DNA from: CADEDV01 sp964437415
GTDB taxonomy: Bacteria; Bacteroidota; Bacteroidia; Chitinophagales; Chitinophagaceae
DNA length: 64,000 nucleotides
Direction: 5' to 3'
Assembly (NCBI GenBank): GCA_964437415.1
Contig: CAYTGN010000004.1
Coordinates: 62,001 to 126,000, forward strand
Position numbers and translations under genes: made by a program. Shown here piece after piece: positions 52,775 to 60,948 of this stretch. The number at the start of each line of letters is the position of its first letter. The first letter of the stretch is position 1. The notes under the pieces were generated by a model. That model saw only the letters and a program-made list of their open reading frames with translations. It did not search any database and was not told where the DNA came from.

Positions 52775-53188
52775 ATGAAAGAAAAAATTCTGCAGGAGCT
52801 GGCGCATCATACCTACGCCACGCTGAAACCCTCCCCCGTTCATGGCATTGGTGTGTTTGCCATCCGCGACATCCCCAAAGGCTGCCACGAGATTTTCTCC
52901 AAAGCTGTTGGCGAATGGATAAAACTGCCGATAACCGACGTGGAAAAACTGCCCGAACACTCCCGCCACCTTGTGGAAACCTACTGCCTCTATGATGAAG
53001 AACATTACTTTGTGCCCGACTATGGATTCAAAGTGATGGACATGGTCAACTATCTCAATCATTCCTCCACTCCTAATATCATTTCTGTAAATCACGGTGA
53101 ATATTTTGAAGCCCTTGCCGACATCCCCGCTGGTGCAGAACTGCTCATTAATTATGAGGAGATCGTGGAGGTGGGGGGGTATGAGTGA
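52775..53188 (+). CDS. SET-domain protein (putative lysine methyltransferase)
   Basis: 137 residues. SET motifs: GIGVFAIRDIPKG (cofactor-binding start), MVNYLNHSSTPN (the NHSxxPN pseudoknot element) and LADIPAGAELLINYEEI (catalytic tyrosine at Y in INYEE). The protein is short, with no post-SET zinc cysteines. SET enzymes methylate lysines of histones and other basic proteins; bacterial members are known in Chlamydia and elsewhere. The lysine-rich microprotein encoded 18 bases upstream is an obvious candidate substrate. Methyltransferase activity is inferred from motifs. Confidence 0.85.
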   Translation: MKEKILQELAHHTYATLKPSPVHGIGVFAIRDIPKGCHEIFSKAVGEWIKLPITDVEKLPEHSRHLVETYCLYDEEHYFVPDYGFKVMDMVNYLNHSSTPNIISVNHGEYFEALADIPAGAELLINYEEIVEVGGYE

Positions 53189-53300
53189 TCGCAAACACTG
53201 ATGGCATTGACGTGTTTTTAAAGAGCTAAGCTACATCAGAAACTAAAATCAAACCATTCCGATTGCTTTCGGAATTAAAAACTAAGCTACTTCGTAATTA

Positions 53301-54017
53301 CTACCTCTTCAAAAACCTCCCCTTCAGCAATCTCTCCATCACTTCATCTTTCAGATTCCGGCTGATGGGGATATGATGGGCGCCGATGCGGATGTCATTG
53401 GCCTCGATGCTTTCTATTTTGGAGGCAGCCACAATATAGGATTTATGGGTTTTGACAAATAGCTGCGCCGGTAAATAATCTTCCACCGATTTAAAAGTGA
53501 GATAGGTGATGTACTTTTTGTCCTTCGTTTGTACCACCACATAGTTTTGCAGGGCTTCAGCAAATAAAATATCATCATACAGCAGTTTCACCAGTTTGCC
53601 ATCGGCCTTGATGAAGAAATGATCATCGGCCATGGCTTCGGCCACATTCTTTTCCCTGATCTCGTAATACTCTTTTGCTTTCATCGCAGCTTTCAGAAAA
53701 CGATCAAACGAGATGGGTTTTACCAGGTAATCCAGTGCATTCAGTTCAAACCCATCGAGTGCATATTGCGGGTAGGCCGTTGTGAAAATGACCGGTGGCG
53801 GCTGTTTGAGTGTTTTAAAAAAATCGAGCCCGGTGATCTTTGGCATCTGTATGTCGAGAAATAACAACTGAGCATCTCCCCTGCTGATCATATCGGCTGC
53901 TTTCAGCGGGTTGTCGAATTCTCCTTCAAGGCATAGGAAATCCGTGTCGGTAATATATTCCCTGATGCCTTTGCGGGCCAGCGGTTCATCGTCAATGATG
54001 ATGCAGCGGATGCTCAT
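53301..54017 (-). CDS. LytTR-type response regulator
   Basis: 238 residues. Receiver domain with the acidic pair in IIIDDEPLARKG, phosphoacceptor Asp55 (LLFLDIQMPKITG), Thr (IFTTAYPQYA) and Lys (YLVKPISFDRFL); a LytTR DNA-binding domain follows (about 130-238), with DGKLVKLLYDDILFAEALQNYVVVQT and FVKTHKSYIV. It is co-transcribed with the LytS-type kinase upstream (4-bp overlap). Targets are not visible. Confidence 0.95.
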   Translation of the reverse strand: MSIRCIIIDDEPLARKGIREYITDTDFLCLEGEFDNPLKAADMISRGDAQLLFLDIQMPKITGLDFFKTLKQPPPVIFTTAYPQYALDGFELNALDYLVKPISFDRFLKAAMKAKEYYEIREKNVAEAMADDHFFIKADGKLVKLLYDDILFAEALQNYVVVQTKDKKYITYLTFKSVEDYLPAQLFVKTHKSYIVAASKIESIEANDIRIGAHHIPISRNLKDEVMERLLKGRFLKR

Positions 54018-55039
54018 GACAGGTGCAGGTTAAGGTTCACGGAAAATGTTTTGTCGTTCTCATCAATGGTCAGTTCATGTTTGCCGGGATAAAGCAGTTC
54101 CAGCCGTCTTTTCACATTGGCCAGGCCAATGCCGCCGGGCTGAACGGTGCTATTGTTGATTATCTCTTTTGAATTTTGGACCGAGAAATGAAAGCTGCCG
54201 TTGCTGCGGTTCATATCAAGCTTAACAAAATTGGCGGCATCGTTGTGATGCGAAATATGCTTGAAGGCATTTTCCACAAAAGGGATCAGCAGCAGCGGTT
54301 CGATGCTGAACCCCTTTACTTCGTCAGCACAACGGAACTGCACGGAATATTTATCATCCTTGCGCAATTGCTGCAGGTCCACATAGTCTTTGAGGTAAGT
54401 AATCTCCTTTTCAATCGGAATCTTATCGCCGTTCATTTCATAAAGCTGGTAGCGCAGCATTTCAGAAAATTTGTGCAGGGCCTCTCTTGCTTCGGGGTTA
54501 TCTTTTTTGATAAGAAAATAAACCGAATTCAGCGAATTGAACAGGAAATGCGGGTTGATCTGCGACTTGAGGAAGTTCAGTTCTGTTTCCGCTTTTTCTT
54601 TGGCCACTTCTGCCAGCCGTTGCTGCATTTTACTGTAATCAAACACCAGTTTGAATGCCGCCCCGGCAATGACTAAGAAAAAATGCGGCAGGATATTATC
54701 ATACACCCTTGCCTTGAAGTTATTGGACAAGGTGAAAAGATCGGGCCGTTCCATGATCTGGCCGATGAGGTACATCTTACCAATGCTGCTGGCCAGTATC
54801 ATGGCAACAAAGGAGAGCCCGAAAAAGAAATACTGTTTGCGGTAAAGCAGTTTGGGTATCAGCAAATAATTGGTGAGATAGATCAGTAAAGCGAGGTCAG
54901 CCACTTTGAGAAAGGTGACCTTCATGGCAATTTCCTTTGTGCGGTAGTCCTGGTAGCGGAAAAAATACCAAAGCCCGGCCACGAGCAACCAGAAAAAAAC
55001 ATGATGGAGTTTGTATTTGAGTAGTCCCCTGTTGTGCAT
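54014..55039 (-). CDS. LytS-type sensor histidine kinase
   Basis: 341 residues. Four membrane helices (about 10-130) precede a coiled coil and the His_kinase domain with LNFLKSQINPHFLFNSLNSVYFLI (phosphoacceptor His) and the ATPase part PLLLIPFVENAFKHISHH, followed by GGIGLANVKRRLELLYPG. It has no extra sensory domain, so the membrane part is likely the sensor. It pairs with the LytTR regulator whose gene starts 4 bp inside its stop. Confidence 0.95.
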   Translation of the reverse strand: MHNRGLLKYKLHHVFFWLLVAGLWYFFRYQDYRTKEIAMKVTFLKVADLALLIYLTNYLLIPKLLYRKQYFFFGLSFVAMILASSIGKMYLIGQIMERPDLFTLSNNFKARVYDNILPHFFLVIAGAAFKLVFDYSKMQQRLAEVAKEKAETELNFLKSQINPHFLFNSLNSVYFLIKKDNPEAREALHKFSEMLRYQLYEMNGDKIPIEKEITYLKDYVDLQQLRKDDKYSVQFRCADEVKGFSIEPLLLIPFVENAFKHISHHNDAANFVKLDMNRSNGSFHFSVQNSKEIINNSTVQPGGIGLANVKRRLELLYPGKHELTIDENDKTFSVNLNLHLS

Positions 55040-55205
55040 AGCGCAAATTAAATTTACGATTTCCTGGCGGGAAAACGGATTACAGCATCCGCAGCATTTT
55101 CGTGACGACCTGTAACTCTTCTTTTCGTCAGGTAATTAATACCGAAAGTGTAAAAAACCTGGCAACAATGCCATTCTGGTCTCAACTTGAGCAAAATTTT
55201 TTGCC

Positions 55206-55874
55206 ATGAGAGTCTGCTATTTTTTGTTGTTGCTTTTGGTTGGCAACAACAGTTGTGCACAAAACCCAACACCTTCTTATGCCGTTAATAAACCTGCCGC
55301 CAGCGACACCAGGGTTGGCGACCGTTGCGAAGGCTGCGAGGCTATCTATGAATGTCCTGTGCCGTTTGACAGCCTCACCATGTTTGCCTGGCTGCCCGAA
55401 TGGAATGAACAATCCGATAAAAAGATAGCCATCAATGGAATTGTTTACCAGGCTGATGGCAAGACCCCGGCTGCCGGTGTCATCATCTATATTTATCACA
55501 CTGATCAAAAGGGTGTTTATCCTACCAAGGGCACTGAACAGGGATGGGCCAAACGACATGGCTATCTCCGCGGCTGGATGAAGACGAATGAAAAAGGAGA
55601 ATATAAATTTTTTACTATCCGGCCCGGCTCTTACCCGCAGGGACAAAACCCGGCGCATATTCATGCCATCATCAAAGAACCGGGCAAATCGCCTTACTGG
55701 ATTGATGATTTTTTATTTGACAGTGATCCTTACCTGACCGAAAGCCAGAGAAAGAGATTACAACAACGCGGAGGCAACGGCATACTTATTTTCTATGACA
55801 AATCATCGGGCAAGAGCCCTTACAAAAGCGAAAGACATATTTATCTCGGTAAAAATATCCCGGGCTGGAAATAA
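55206..55874 (+). CDS. Intradiol ring-cleavage dioxygenase-like lipoprotein
   Basis: 222 residues. A signal peptide ends in GNNSC, a possible lipobox, so it is probably exported and lipid-anchored. The intradiol dioxygenase core shows ADGKTPAAGVIIYIYHTDQKGVYP, HGYLRGWMKTNEKGEYKFFTIRPGSYP and AHIHAIIKEPG; the last two contain the Tyr and the two His that bind ferric iron in protocatechuate 3,4-dioxygenase. Exported members of this family are known, but their substrates are mostly unknown. It stands alone. A link to aromatic breakdown in the kynurenine cluster 10 kb away is speculative. Confidence 0.85.
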   Translation: MRVCYFLLLLLVGNNSCAQNPTPSYAVNKPAASDTRVGDRCEGCEAIYECPVPFDSLTMFAWLPEWNEQSDKKIAINGIVYQADGKTPAAGVIIYIYHTDQKGVYPTKGTEQGWAKRHGYLRGWMKTNEKGEYKFFTIRPGSYPQGQNPAHIHAIIKEPGKSPYWIDDFLFDSDPYLTESQRKRLQQRGGNGILIFYDKSSGKSPYKSERHIYLGKNIPGWK

Positions 55875-55888
55875 GTTCAGCACTTTGC

Positions 55889-56368
55889 CTAACGGATAAA
55901 AAAATCGGCCCTCACCCTGAAATAGGTGACACTTCGACCCACGAGGTTAGGCATAGTACCGGCTACCTTTACATGCCAGAGATCTTTTTCTTTGTCAAAA
56001 ACGGTTTCCACCTGGCCTGAAGCCACATTGACATAAGAGGCTGTGCCGCCGGAACGGAAAGAGTATTTGGCAGTCACATCCACTTTTCTGCCGGAACGTG
56101 TACCGATCCGGTAAGTACCATTCTTCAGTTTTTTATCCTTGAAGAAAAGTGAAAAGAACTGGTCCCGTTGTTCGACCATTATGACCAGTGCGCCTTTGGC
56201 CCTGTACACCCGGATGGTGGAAGGCTGGTGTTCAAGAAAAAAATTGTTGGAAGTGAGAGTATCTGTGATATAAACAGGACAACGGTTGAGGGTAGTGTCC
56301 CTTTCCTGTTGACCAATAGCAAACACTGGCAGTAAAAAGAAAAATCCAAAATAGAAAAAACGGTTCAT
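55889..56368 (-). CDS. Secreted protein of unknown function
   Basis: 159 residues with a signal peptide (MNRFFYFGFFFLLPVFAIGQ). The mature part is beta-rich, with two central basic stretches (RIGTRSGRKVDVTAKYSF) and a C-terminal VTYFRVRADFFIR strand. No family is recognised. It is convergent with the intradiol dioxygenase-like gene, with 14 bp between the stop codons. Confidence 0.65.
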   Translation of the reverse strand: MNRFFYFGFFFLLPVFAIGQQERDTTLNRCPVYITDTLTSNNFFLEHQPSTIRVYRAKGALVIMVEQRDQFFSLFFKDKKLKNGTYRIGTRSGRKVDVTAKYSFRSGGTASYVNVASGQVETVFDKEKDLWHVKVAGTMPNLVGRSVTYFRVRADFFIR

Positions 56369-56425
56369 GCGGCTGATTCAATCCAAAAAAGTACGACTAT
56401 TTGAGCAAATTCAATGCAGGAGGTT

Positions 56426-57106
56426 TTAATTTTTGATATTCTTCGCTCTTTCGCCAAACAACAAACTACCGATGCGGACCATCGTGCTGCCCTCTTCTAC
56501 CGCCACTGTGTAGTCGCTGCTCATGCCCATGGAGAGACTGGTGAATGGTGAGTCGTGAGCCGTGAGTTGTGAGTAGTCGAAAATTTCCTTTAACCTTCGA
56601 AACTCCTTTCTCACTTTGATCATATCATCTGTAAGAGAGGCCATTCCCATCAACCCGGTTATTCTCACATTGGGCAGCGGTTGTTCTTTGATTTCCTGCA
56701 GCAGGTCATTCAGTTCCTTTTCATCAAGGCCAAACTTGGTTTCTTCCTGTGCTATGTGCACCTGGAGCAAACAATCAACCGCCCGATTGTTCTTTTGCGC
56801 CTGCTTGCTGATCTCTTTCAACAGTTTCAGACTGTCAACACCGTGAATCAGTTGCACAAAGGGTGCGATGTATTTGACCTTGTTGCTTTGCAGGTGACCG
56901 ATAAAATGCCAGCGGATGTCTTTGGGAAGTTTTTCAGCCTTGTCCACCAGTTCCTGCACATAGTTTTCACCAAAGTCGCGGTGGCCCAGTTCATACAGTT
57001 CCTGTATATCCTCAATGGGTTTGGTTTTGGAAACGGCCACCAGGGTTACATTATCCGCATCAAGTGATGATTTGATCTGCTGGTATGCTGTGGTTTTGAC
57101 GGGCAT
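56426..57106 (-). CDS. YggS/PROSC family PLP-homeostasis protein, with an inserted tandem repeat
   Basis: 226 residues, PLP-binding TIM barrel. VTLVAVSKTKP contains the PLP lysine; FGENYVQELVDKAEKLPKDIRWHFIGHLQSNKVK, RITGLMGMASLTDD, and SLSMGMSSDYTVAVEEGSTMVRIGSLLFG are standard. Members buffer PLP and affect amino-acid balance; no enzyme activity is known. Residues between IFDYSQLTAHDSPFT and SLSMGMS are encoded by a 35-bp array of 7-bp units (56541-56575), which lengthens a surface loop without breaking the frame. It is downstream of the HepT/MntA pair. Confidence 0.93.
   Translation of the reverse strand: MPVKTTAYQQIKSSLDADNVTLVAVSKTKPIEDIQELYELGHRDFGENYVQELVDKAEKLPKDIRWHFIGHLQSNKVKYIAPFVQLIHGVDSLKLLKEISKQAQKNNRAVDCLLQVHIAQEETKFGLDEKELNDLLQEIKEQPLPNVRITGLMGMASLTDDMIKVRKEFRRLKEIFDYSQLTAHDSPFTSLSMGMSSDYTVAVEEGSTMVRIGSLLFGERAKNIKN
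56541..56575. repeat. 7-bp tandem repeat inside the YggS gene
   Basis: Five units of the form GTGAGNN (GTGAATG, GTGAGTC, GTGAGCC, GTGAGTT, GTGAGTA). Length 35 bp, not a multiple of three, yet the YggS frame is intact, so the array replaced rather than simply interrupted the original loop sequence. This type of array is otherwise found between genes. Confidence 0.75.
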
Positions 57107-57119
57107 ATTGCAAAAAATT

Positions 57120-57470
57120 TCAGGAGATAATATCCTTCAATATTATTTCCATGTCTTTTTTCAAATCAGGAATATGATTGACTACAACATCCCATACCAG
57201 TTCAAGGTCAATTCCAAAATATTCGTGTGCAAGAAAATTCCGGAATGAAATTATTTGCGGCCAGGGCACAGCGGGATATTGCGACTGCAACTCAACTGAA
57301 AGAGCATTGGCCGCTTCACCTATGATCTCTAATTGTCTTTCAACAGAAAACCTGTACATGGGCAGGTCATACAAATCCTCCTTGCTTTTTCCTGCTGAAA
57401 AATTTTCAATATGCTGAATGGCATCAAGAATATGACGAACCCTGAGTTCGTCACCTGGCCTGCCTGTCAT
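57120..57470 (-). CDS. hepT: HepT-like ribonuclease toxin (DUF86)
   Basis: 116 residues. HEPN-fold toxin with the RX4HXY motif in RNFLAHEY (Arg77, His82, Tyr84), preceded by VERQLEIIGEAANALS. HepT cleaves RNA (in known systems, tRNA ends) and is silenced by AMP-tagging of the tyrosine by its partner MntA. The ATG at 57470 is used; it overlaps the mntA gene by 20 bp. It lies 13 bp upstream of the YggS gene. Confidence 0.92.
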   Translation of the reverse strand: MTGRPGDELRVRHILDAIQHIENFSAGKSKEDLYDLPMYRFSVERQLEIIGEAANALSVELQSQYPAVPWPQIISFRNFLAHEYFGIDLELVWDVVVNHIPDLKKDMEIILKDIIS

Positions 57471-57750
57471 AAATAAGAATTTTTTCTTTGTCAATGACAG
57501 GTTTAATATAGGAAGAAAGGCCATTGGCGCTGACGAGGTCAACTTTCTTATTGAGCAGGCGGCTAAGTTCCTGTTGCATAGTGAAGAAAGTAAAATACCC
57601 TGCTCCGTTCTTGTAGTCCAGTTCAACAAGAATATCAATATCGCTGCCGCTGGCATCCTGCCCCCTCGCAACTGACCCGAATAAAAACGCTTTATTCACT
57701 GGTTGCCGGCTAAGATATTCACGGATAATATGACGGGACGCTTCATTCAT
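57451..57750 (-). CDS. mntA: MntA-like nucleotidyltransferase antitoxin
   Basis: 99 residues, minimal nucleotidyltransferase: GSVARGQDASGSDIDILVEL (GSx10DxD, Ser26, Asp37, Asp39) and a third acidic residue in KKVDLVSANG. MntA adds AMP groups to the tyrosine of HepT's RX4HXY motif and so blocks the toxin. It is the upstream gene of the pair, overlapping hepT by 20 bp, which is the usual order for translational coupling. Confidence 0.92.
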   Translation of the reverse strand: MNEASRHIIREYLSRQPVNKAFLFGSVARGQDASGSDIDILVELDYKNGAGYFTFFTMQQELSRLLNKKVDLVSANGLSSYIKPVIDKEKILIYDRQAR

Positions 57751-57772
57751 ATCGCTATTTCCACCACAATTT

Positions 57773-57805
57773 AAAAAAAAATGCGGAAGGGTAAAGCATC
57801 CGCAT
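57773..57805 (-). terminator. Rho-independent terminator after the acyl-CoA dehydrogenase
   Basis: ATGCGGA and TCCGCAT form a 7-bp stem with an 11-base loop; on the minus strand a run of eight T follows. It ends the acyl-CoA dehydrogenase transcript before mntA. Confidence 0.75.
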
Positions 57806-57830
57806 AATTCTTACAGCCTGTCGCAAGCAA

Positions 57831-58985
57831 TCACTTCAAAATACTCCTGCTGATAACGATCCGTTGTACTTCGCTGGTGCCTTCATATATCTGGGTGATC
57901 TTGGCATCCCTCATCAGGCGTTCTACATGGTATTCTTTCACAAAACCATACCCGCCGTGTACCTGCACAGCTTCTACAGTGGTCCACATCGCCGTTTCTG
58001 AAGCATATACTTTTGCCATGGATGAGCTGAGGGTATAATCCATGCCGTTGTCTTTTTCCCATGCGGCTTTCAGGCAAAGTAATCTTGCGGCTTCAATCCT
58101 TGTCGCCATGTCAGCCAGCTTGAAAGCAATGGCCTGGTGGTTCATGATTTCGGTGCCAAATGCTTTTCTTGTTTTTGAATATTCTTTAGCCAGTTCATAA
58201 GCACCGCTGGCAATGCCGAGTGCCTGCGAAGCAATACCAATTCTGCCACCGGCCAGTGTTTTCATGGCGAATTTGAAACCAAACCCATCTTCACCGATTC
58301 GGTTTTCTTTAGGCACTTTCACATCGGTGAACATCACCGTGTGTGTATCGCTGCCGCGGATGCCCAGCTTATTTTCTTTAGCTGCTACGGTTACACCGGA
58401 CCAGTCTTTTTCTACGATCAAACAATTAATACCTCTTGGGCCTTTTGATGCATCGGTTTGCGCCATTACCAGGTAAGCAGAAGCTGTGCCGCCATTGGTG
58501 ATCCAGTTCTTGGTGCCGTTCAATAAATAATGATCGCCTCTATCTTCCGCTGTTGTTCTTTGCGAAGTGGCATCGCTGCCGGCTTCCGGTTCGCTGAGCA
58601 TGAAAGCACCGATATACAATTCACCGTTCTTTTTTCCCTGTGCCAGCGGCACCAGGTATTTCTGTTTTTGTTCTTCTGTGCCATATTCCTGGATGCCATA
58701 ACACACCAAACTGTTGTTAACACTCATCACCACACTCACACTGGCATCAATCTTTGATATCTCTTCCATCGCCAGCACATAACTTACGGTGTCCATGCCG
58801 GCTCCGCCATATTCCGGCTTCACCATCATGCCCAAAAAGCCGAGTTCGGCCAGTTTCATGATCTGTTCCCTTGGAAATTGTTGTTTTTCATCTCTCTCGA
58901 TCACACCCGGCAGGCATTCTGTTTTGGCAAAATCCCTGGCGGCTTTTTGAATCATCAGTTGTTCTTCGCTCAGTTGAAATAACAT
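57831..58985 (-). CDS. Short-chain acyl-CoA dehydrogenase (butyryl-CoA type)
   Basis: 384 residues. The FAD-linked dehydrogenase fold has VVMSVNNSLVCYGI, MLSEPEAGSDATSQRTTA, NWITNGGTASAYLVMAQT, AGGRIGIASQALGIA, VHGGYGFVKEYHVERLMRDAKITQIYEGTSEVQR, with the catalytic glutamate in YEGTSE. It resembles short-chain enzymes that oxidise butyryl-CoA to crotonyl-CoA and hand electrons to EtfBA. The ATG at 58985 follows a -7 element; the longer upstream frame (to 59048) runs through the promoter and is rejected. Confidence 0.92.
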   Translation of the reverse strand: MLFQLSEEQLMIQKAARDFAKTECLPGVIERDEKQQFPREQIMKLAELGFLGMMVKPEYGGAGMDTVSYVLAMEEISKIDASVSVVMSVNNSLVCYGIQEYGTEEQKQKYLVPLAQGKKNGELYIGAFMLSEPEAGSDATSQRTTAEDRGDHYLLNGTKNWITNGGTASAYLVMAQTDASKGPRGINCLIVEKDWSGVTVAAKENKLGIRGSDTHTVMFTDVKVPKENRIGEDGFGFKFAMKTLAGGRIGIASQALGIASGAYELAKEYSKTRKAFGTEIMNHQAIAFKLADMATRIEAARLLCLKAAWEKDNGMDYTLSSSMAKVYASETAMWTTVEAVQVHGGYGFVKEYHVERLMRDAKITQIYEGTSEVQRIVISRSILK

Positions 58986-59005
58986 ACGACAGTTCGGTTT
59001 TGGAG

Positions 59006-59013
59006 CAAAGATA
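59006..59013 (-). promoter_or_regulatory. -7 promoter element for the acyl-CoA dehydrogenase
   Basis: TATCTTTG on the minus strand, an exact TAnnTTTG match, ends 20 bases before the ATG at 58985 and supports that start. Confidence 0.5.
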
Positions 59014-59084
59014 AGGGCAAAGACCCTCGCCGCTGTGATAAGACCCATCTGAAACCGTTGTTGCTGAAACTTTTGCCCTGCTGA

Positions 59085-60833
59085 CTATTCCCACTTAAGC
59101 AATAATTGGGTGGCTCCGTTTAAGTATTTGTTGCTGCGGGTGGTCCAGTTACCCAACAAATAGAGGTTTTTTTCGGAAACAGCCATTGCAGTGGTTTCTA
59201 AAAATTCATACTTCGATGGATCAGTGTCAGGCCTGTCAGCTTTTACACCATTACCCGCTATGGTATTCCATTTACCATCCTTCCACGTCAGCAGATAACG
59301 TTTTTCAAAATCCAGGAACAGGCGGTTGTCTTTGCCAACAGCCATGGCAATAGCAGCAACACCCGGAACATTGCTTTCAATACGCTGCACCATCGTTGCT
59401 GTCAGTTCTTTTTTATCCAATTCGTATAACTGCAACACAGGTTTATTATCTCCTGCCGGTGTGTAAGTAAGCAACATCAGCCGTCCGTCTTCTGAAACAC
59501 AACTGCTGGCGCCGATCCTGTCACCCGAAGCAGTTTTGCCCAGCGGGAAACCGGAGGGCAGTGTTTTTTCTTCCGTCTTCCACACTCCGGCATCCTTATA
59601 ATAATGAACAGCTCTGTAGATGCCACCCTTTACCAGGAGATAATAGATAACATAAAACTCCTGCGGGGAAATAAGCAGGAAATGCTCAGGGTATATAACG
59701 GTCTTATTTCCTGCAAAAGGACTAGCAGGCAACCATTGTTGCGGCTCCTTTCCATTTCGAAATGAAAATGAAAGATTGAAAGCTTCTCCTTCTTTGAAGA
59801 CGTTTTGCCTGAATTCGCTGATTATTCCTTTTGAATCGCTGCTGAGTAAGGTAATAGTGTCTGCATCACTGATGTTGATCGCCTCATCATCCCTGATGAG
59901 AAACATTTCAAGCTCTTTGCTGAATGCAACCATGGAAGGTTGCTGGTAAACACCCTCCCAGGTTCCTTTTTTCTCAATAGTGATTTTATCGGCCAGTAAG
60001 GGATAGTTGCGCAAATGTTCATAATGCTTTTTCCATAGAATGGAGTCCGCCAGCTCTTTTAATGGCGGCAAAGGAGCTTCACCCGTGAGCATGAGCCGGT
60101 GGCGTTCAAAAAATGCCGAAGCATAGGGCTGCATGGTTTTGGGGTCATTAAAATCAGCCTGCTTCACAAAAAAAGTATCACAATGACTCATCAGCAAGGC
60201 CCCGGATGAAAACCGGTAGCGGTTTTCTTCAGGTATGGATGCATTCATGGATGTTACTAACTCAAGATACCGTTGTTGTAAACCGGCAAAACGTTTATCA
60301 GCTTTGGATAATTCATTGGCAAAGCCTACGGCAAATTTGTCGGCCAACAGTTCACGGCAGTTCACATTATCATCAAAAAAACCACCCAGGTCATACCGGT
60401 CTGCAAAATAGTGACCCAACTCATGGGCAATAATGATCACAATATTAAAATTGGCCAGCAAGTGCATTTCATCCTCATCCTTGAAAAATGTAGTGGCATC
60501 CCAGCCTTCATTGGTGAGCACTTCGCACCAGTTTTCCCAATACTCAGCCGTTTCTGTTTTCTGAGGCATTCTTCCCATTACTATTTCCATGGCCATGGGA
60601 CTGTAGTAATTGAACACCTGTGTGTGATCCTTATACTCCCATCCTAATTCTTTATCAAAGCGACGGACCCCGCTGCTTTCAAATACATACTGCACCCATT
60701 TCATAGCTTCTTCTGTGCGGCTGTTTTGCATGGCATTATATAAGCCCTTGGCAGCTTCTTTAAAAGCAGGTTCTTTTTCCCCGGCACAGGAAAACAGGGC
60801 AAGAGGTAACAGGAAGCACAGCAGGTATCTCAT
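59085..60833 (-). CDS. HExxH metalloprotease-like lipoprotein
   Basis: 582 residues. Lipoprotein signal with LALFSC (Cys16). The zinc motif AHELGHYFADRYD gives His137, Glu138 and His141, and NCRELLADKFAVGF supplies a third ligand (about Glu161); these are gluzincin features, but the protein does not match a family I can name (M48-like spacing is loose). The C-terminal part (about 320-580) is beta-rich, with repeated strands and loops that could be a propeller. It is anchored at the outer membrane or in the periplasm. It is divergent from the M48-TPR gene; the two face each other across 115 bp with a perfect inverted repeat. Confidence 0.72.
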   Translation of the reverse strand: MRYLLCFLLPLALFSCAGEKEPAFKEAAKGLYNAMQNSRTEEAMKWVQYVFESSGVRRFDKELGWEYKDHTQVFNYYSPMAMEIVMGRMPQKTETAEYWENWCEVLTNEGWDATTFFKDEDEMHLLANFNIVIIIAHELGHYFADRYDLGGFFDDNVNCRELLADKFAVGFANELSKADKRFAGLQQRYLELVTSMNASIPEENRYRFSSGALLMSHCDTFFVKQADFNDPKTMQPYASAFFERHRLMLTGEAPLPPLKELADSILWKKHYEHLRNYPLLADKITIEKKGTWEGVYQQPSMVAFSKELEMFLIRDDEAINISDADTITLLSSDSKGIISEFRQNVFKEGEAFNLSFSFRNGKEPQQWLPASPFAGNKTVIYPEHFLLISPQEFYVIYYLLVKGGIYRAVHYYKDAGVWKTEEKTLPSGFPLGKTASGDRIGASSCVSEDGRLMLLTYTPAGDNKPVLQLYELDKKELTATMVQRIESNVPGVAAIAMAVGKDNRLFLDFEKRYLLTWKDGKWNTIAGNGVKADRPDTDPSKYEFLETTAMAVSEKNLYLLGNWTTRSNKYLNGATQLLLKWE

Positions 60834-60874
60834 GAGCAAAATTTGCAGGAAGATAGCTAACTCCCGGAGCATAA

Positions 60875-60898
60875 GTAATACCACCCGGAGGGTATTAC
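60875..60898. promoter_or_regulatory. Perfect 8+8 inverted repeat between two metalloprotease genes
   Basis: GTAATACC, an 8-base spacer, then GGTATTAC, forming a 24-bp perfect inverted repeat 42 bases upstream of the lipoprotein start and 19 bases before the -7 element of the M48 gene. Its size and position suit a dimeric repressor or activator site that controls both genes. Confidence 0.6.
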
Positions 60899-60917
60899 CT
60901 GACCCATAACATTCATT

Positions 60918-60925
60918 TATCTTTG
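60918..60925 (+). promoter_or_regulatory. -7 promoter element for the M48-TPR gene
   Basis: TATCTTTG, an exact TAnnTTTG match, lies 23 bases before the ATG at 60949. The inverted repeat at 60875-60898 covers the region where a -33 element would lie. Confidence 0.55.
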
Positions 60926-60948
60926 AAAAGCAACAACAGTGCTGCTTA

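Noticed and set aside
55206..55874. Intradiol dioxygenase as part of the kynurenine pathway
   Set aside because: It is exported and 10 kb away on its own, whereas the pathway enzymes are cytoplasmic.
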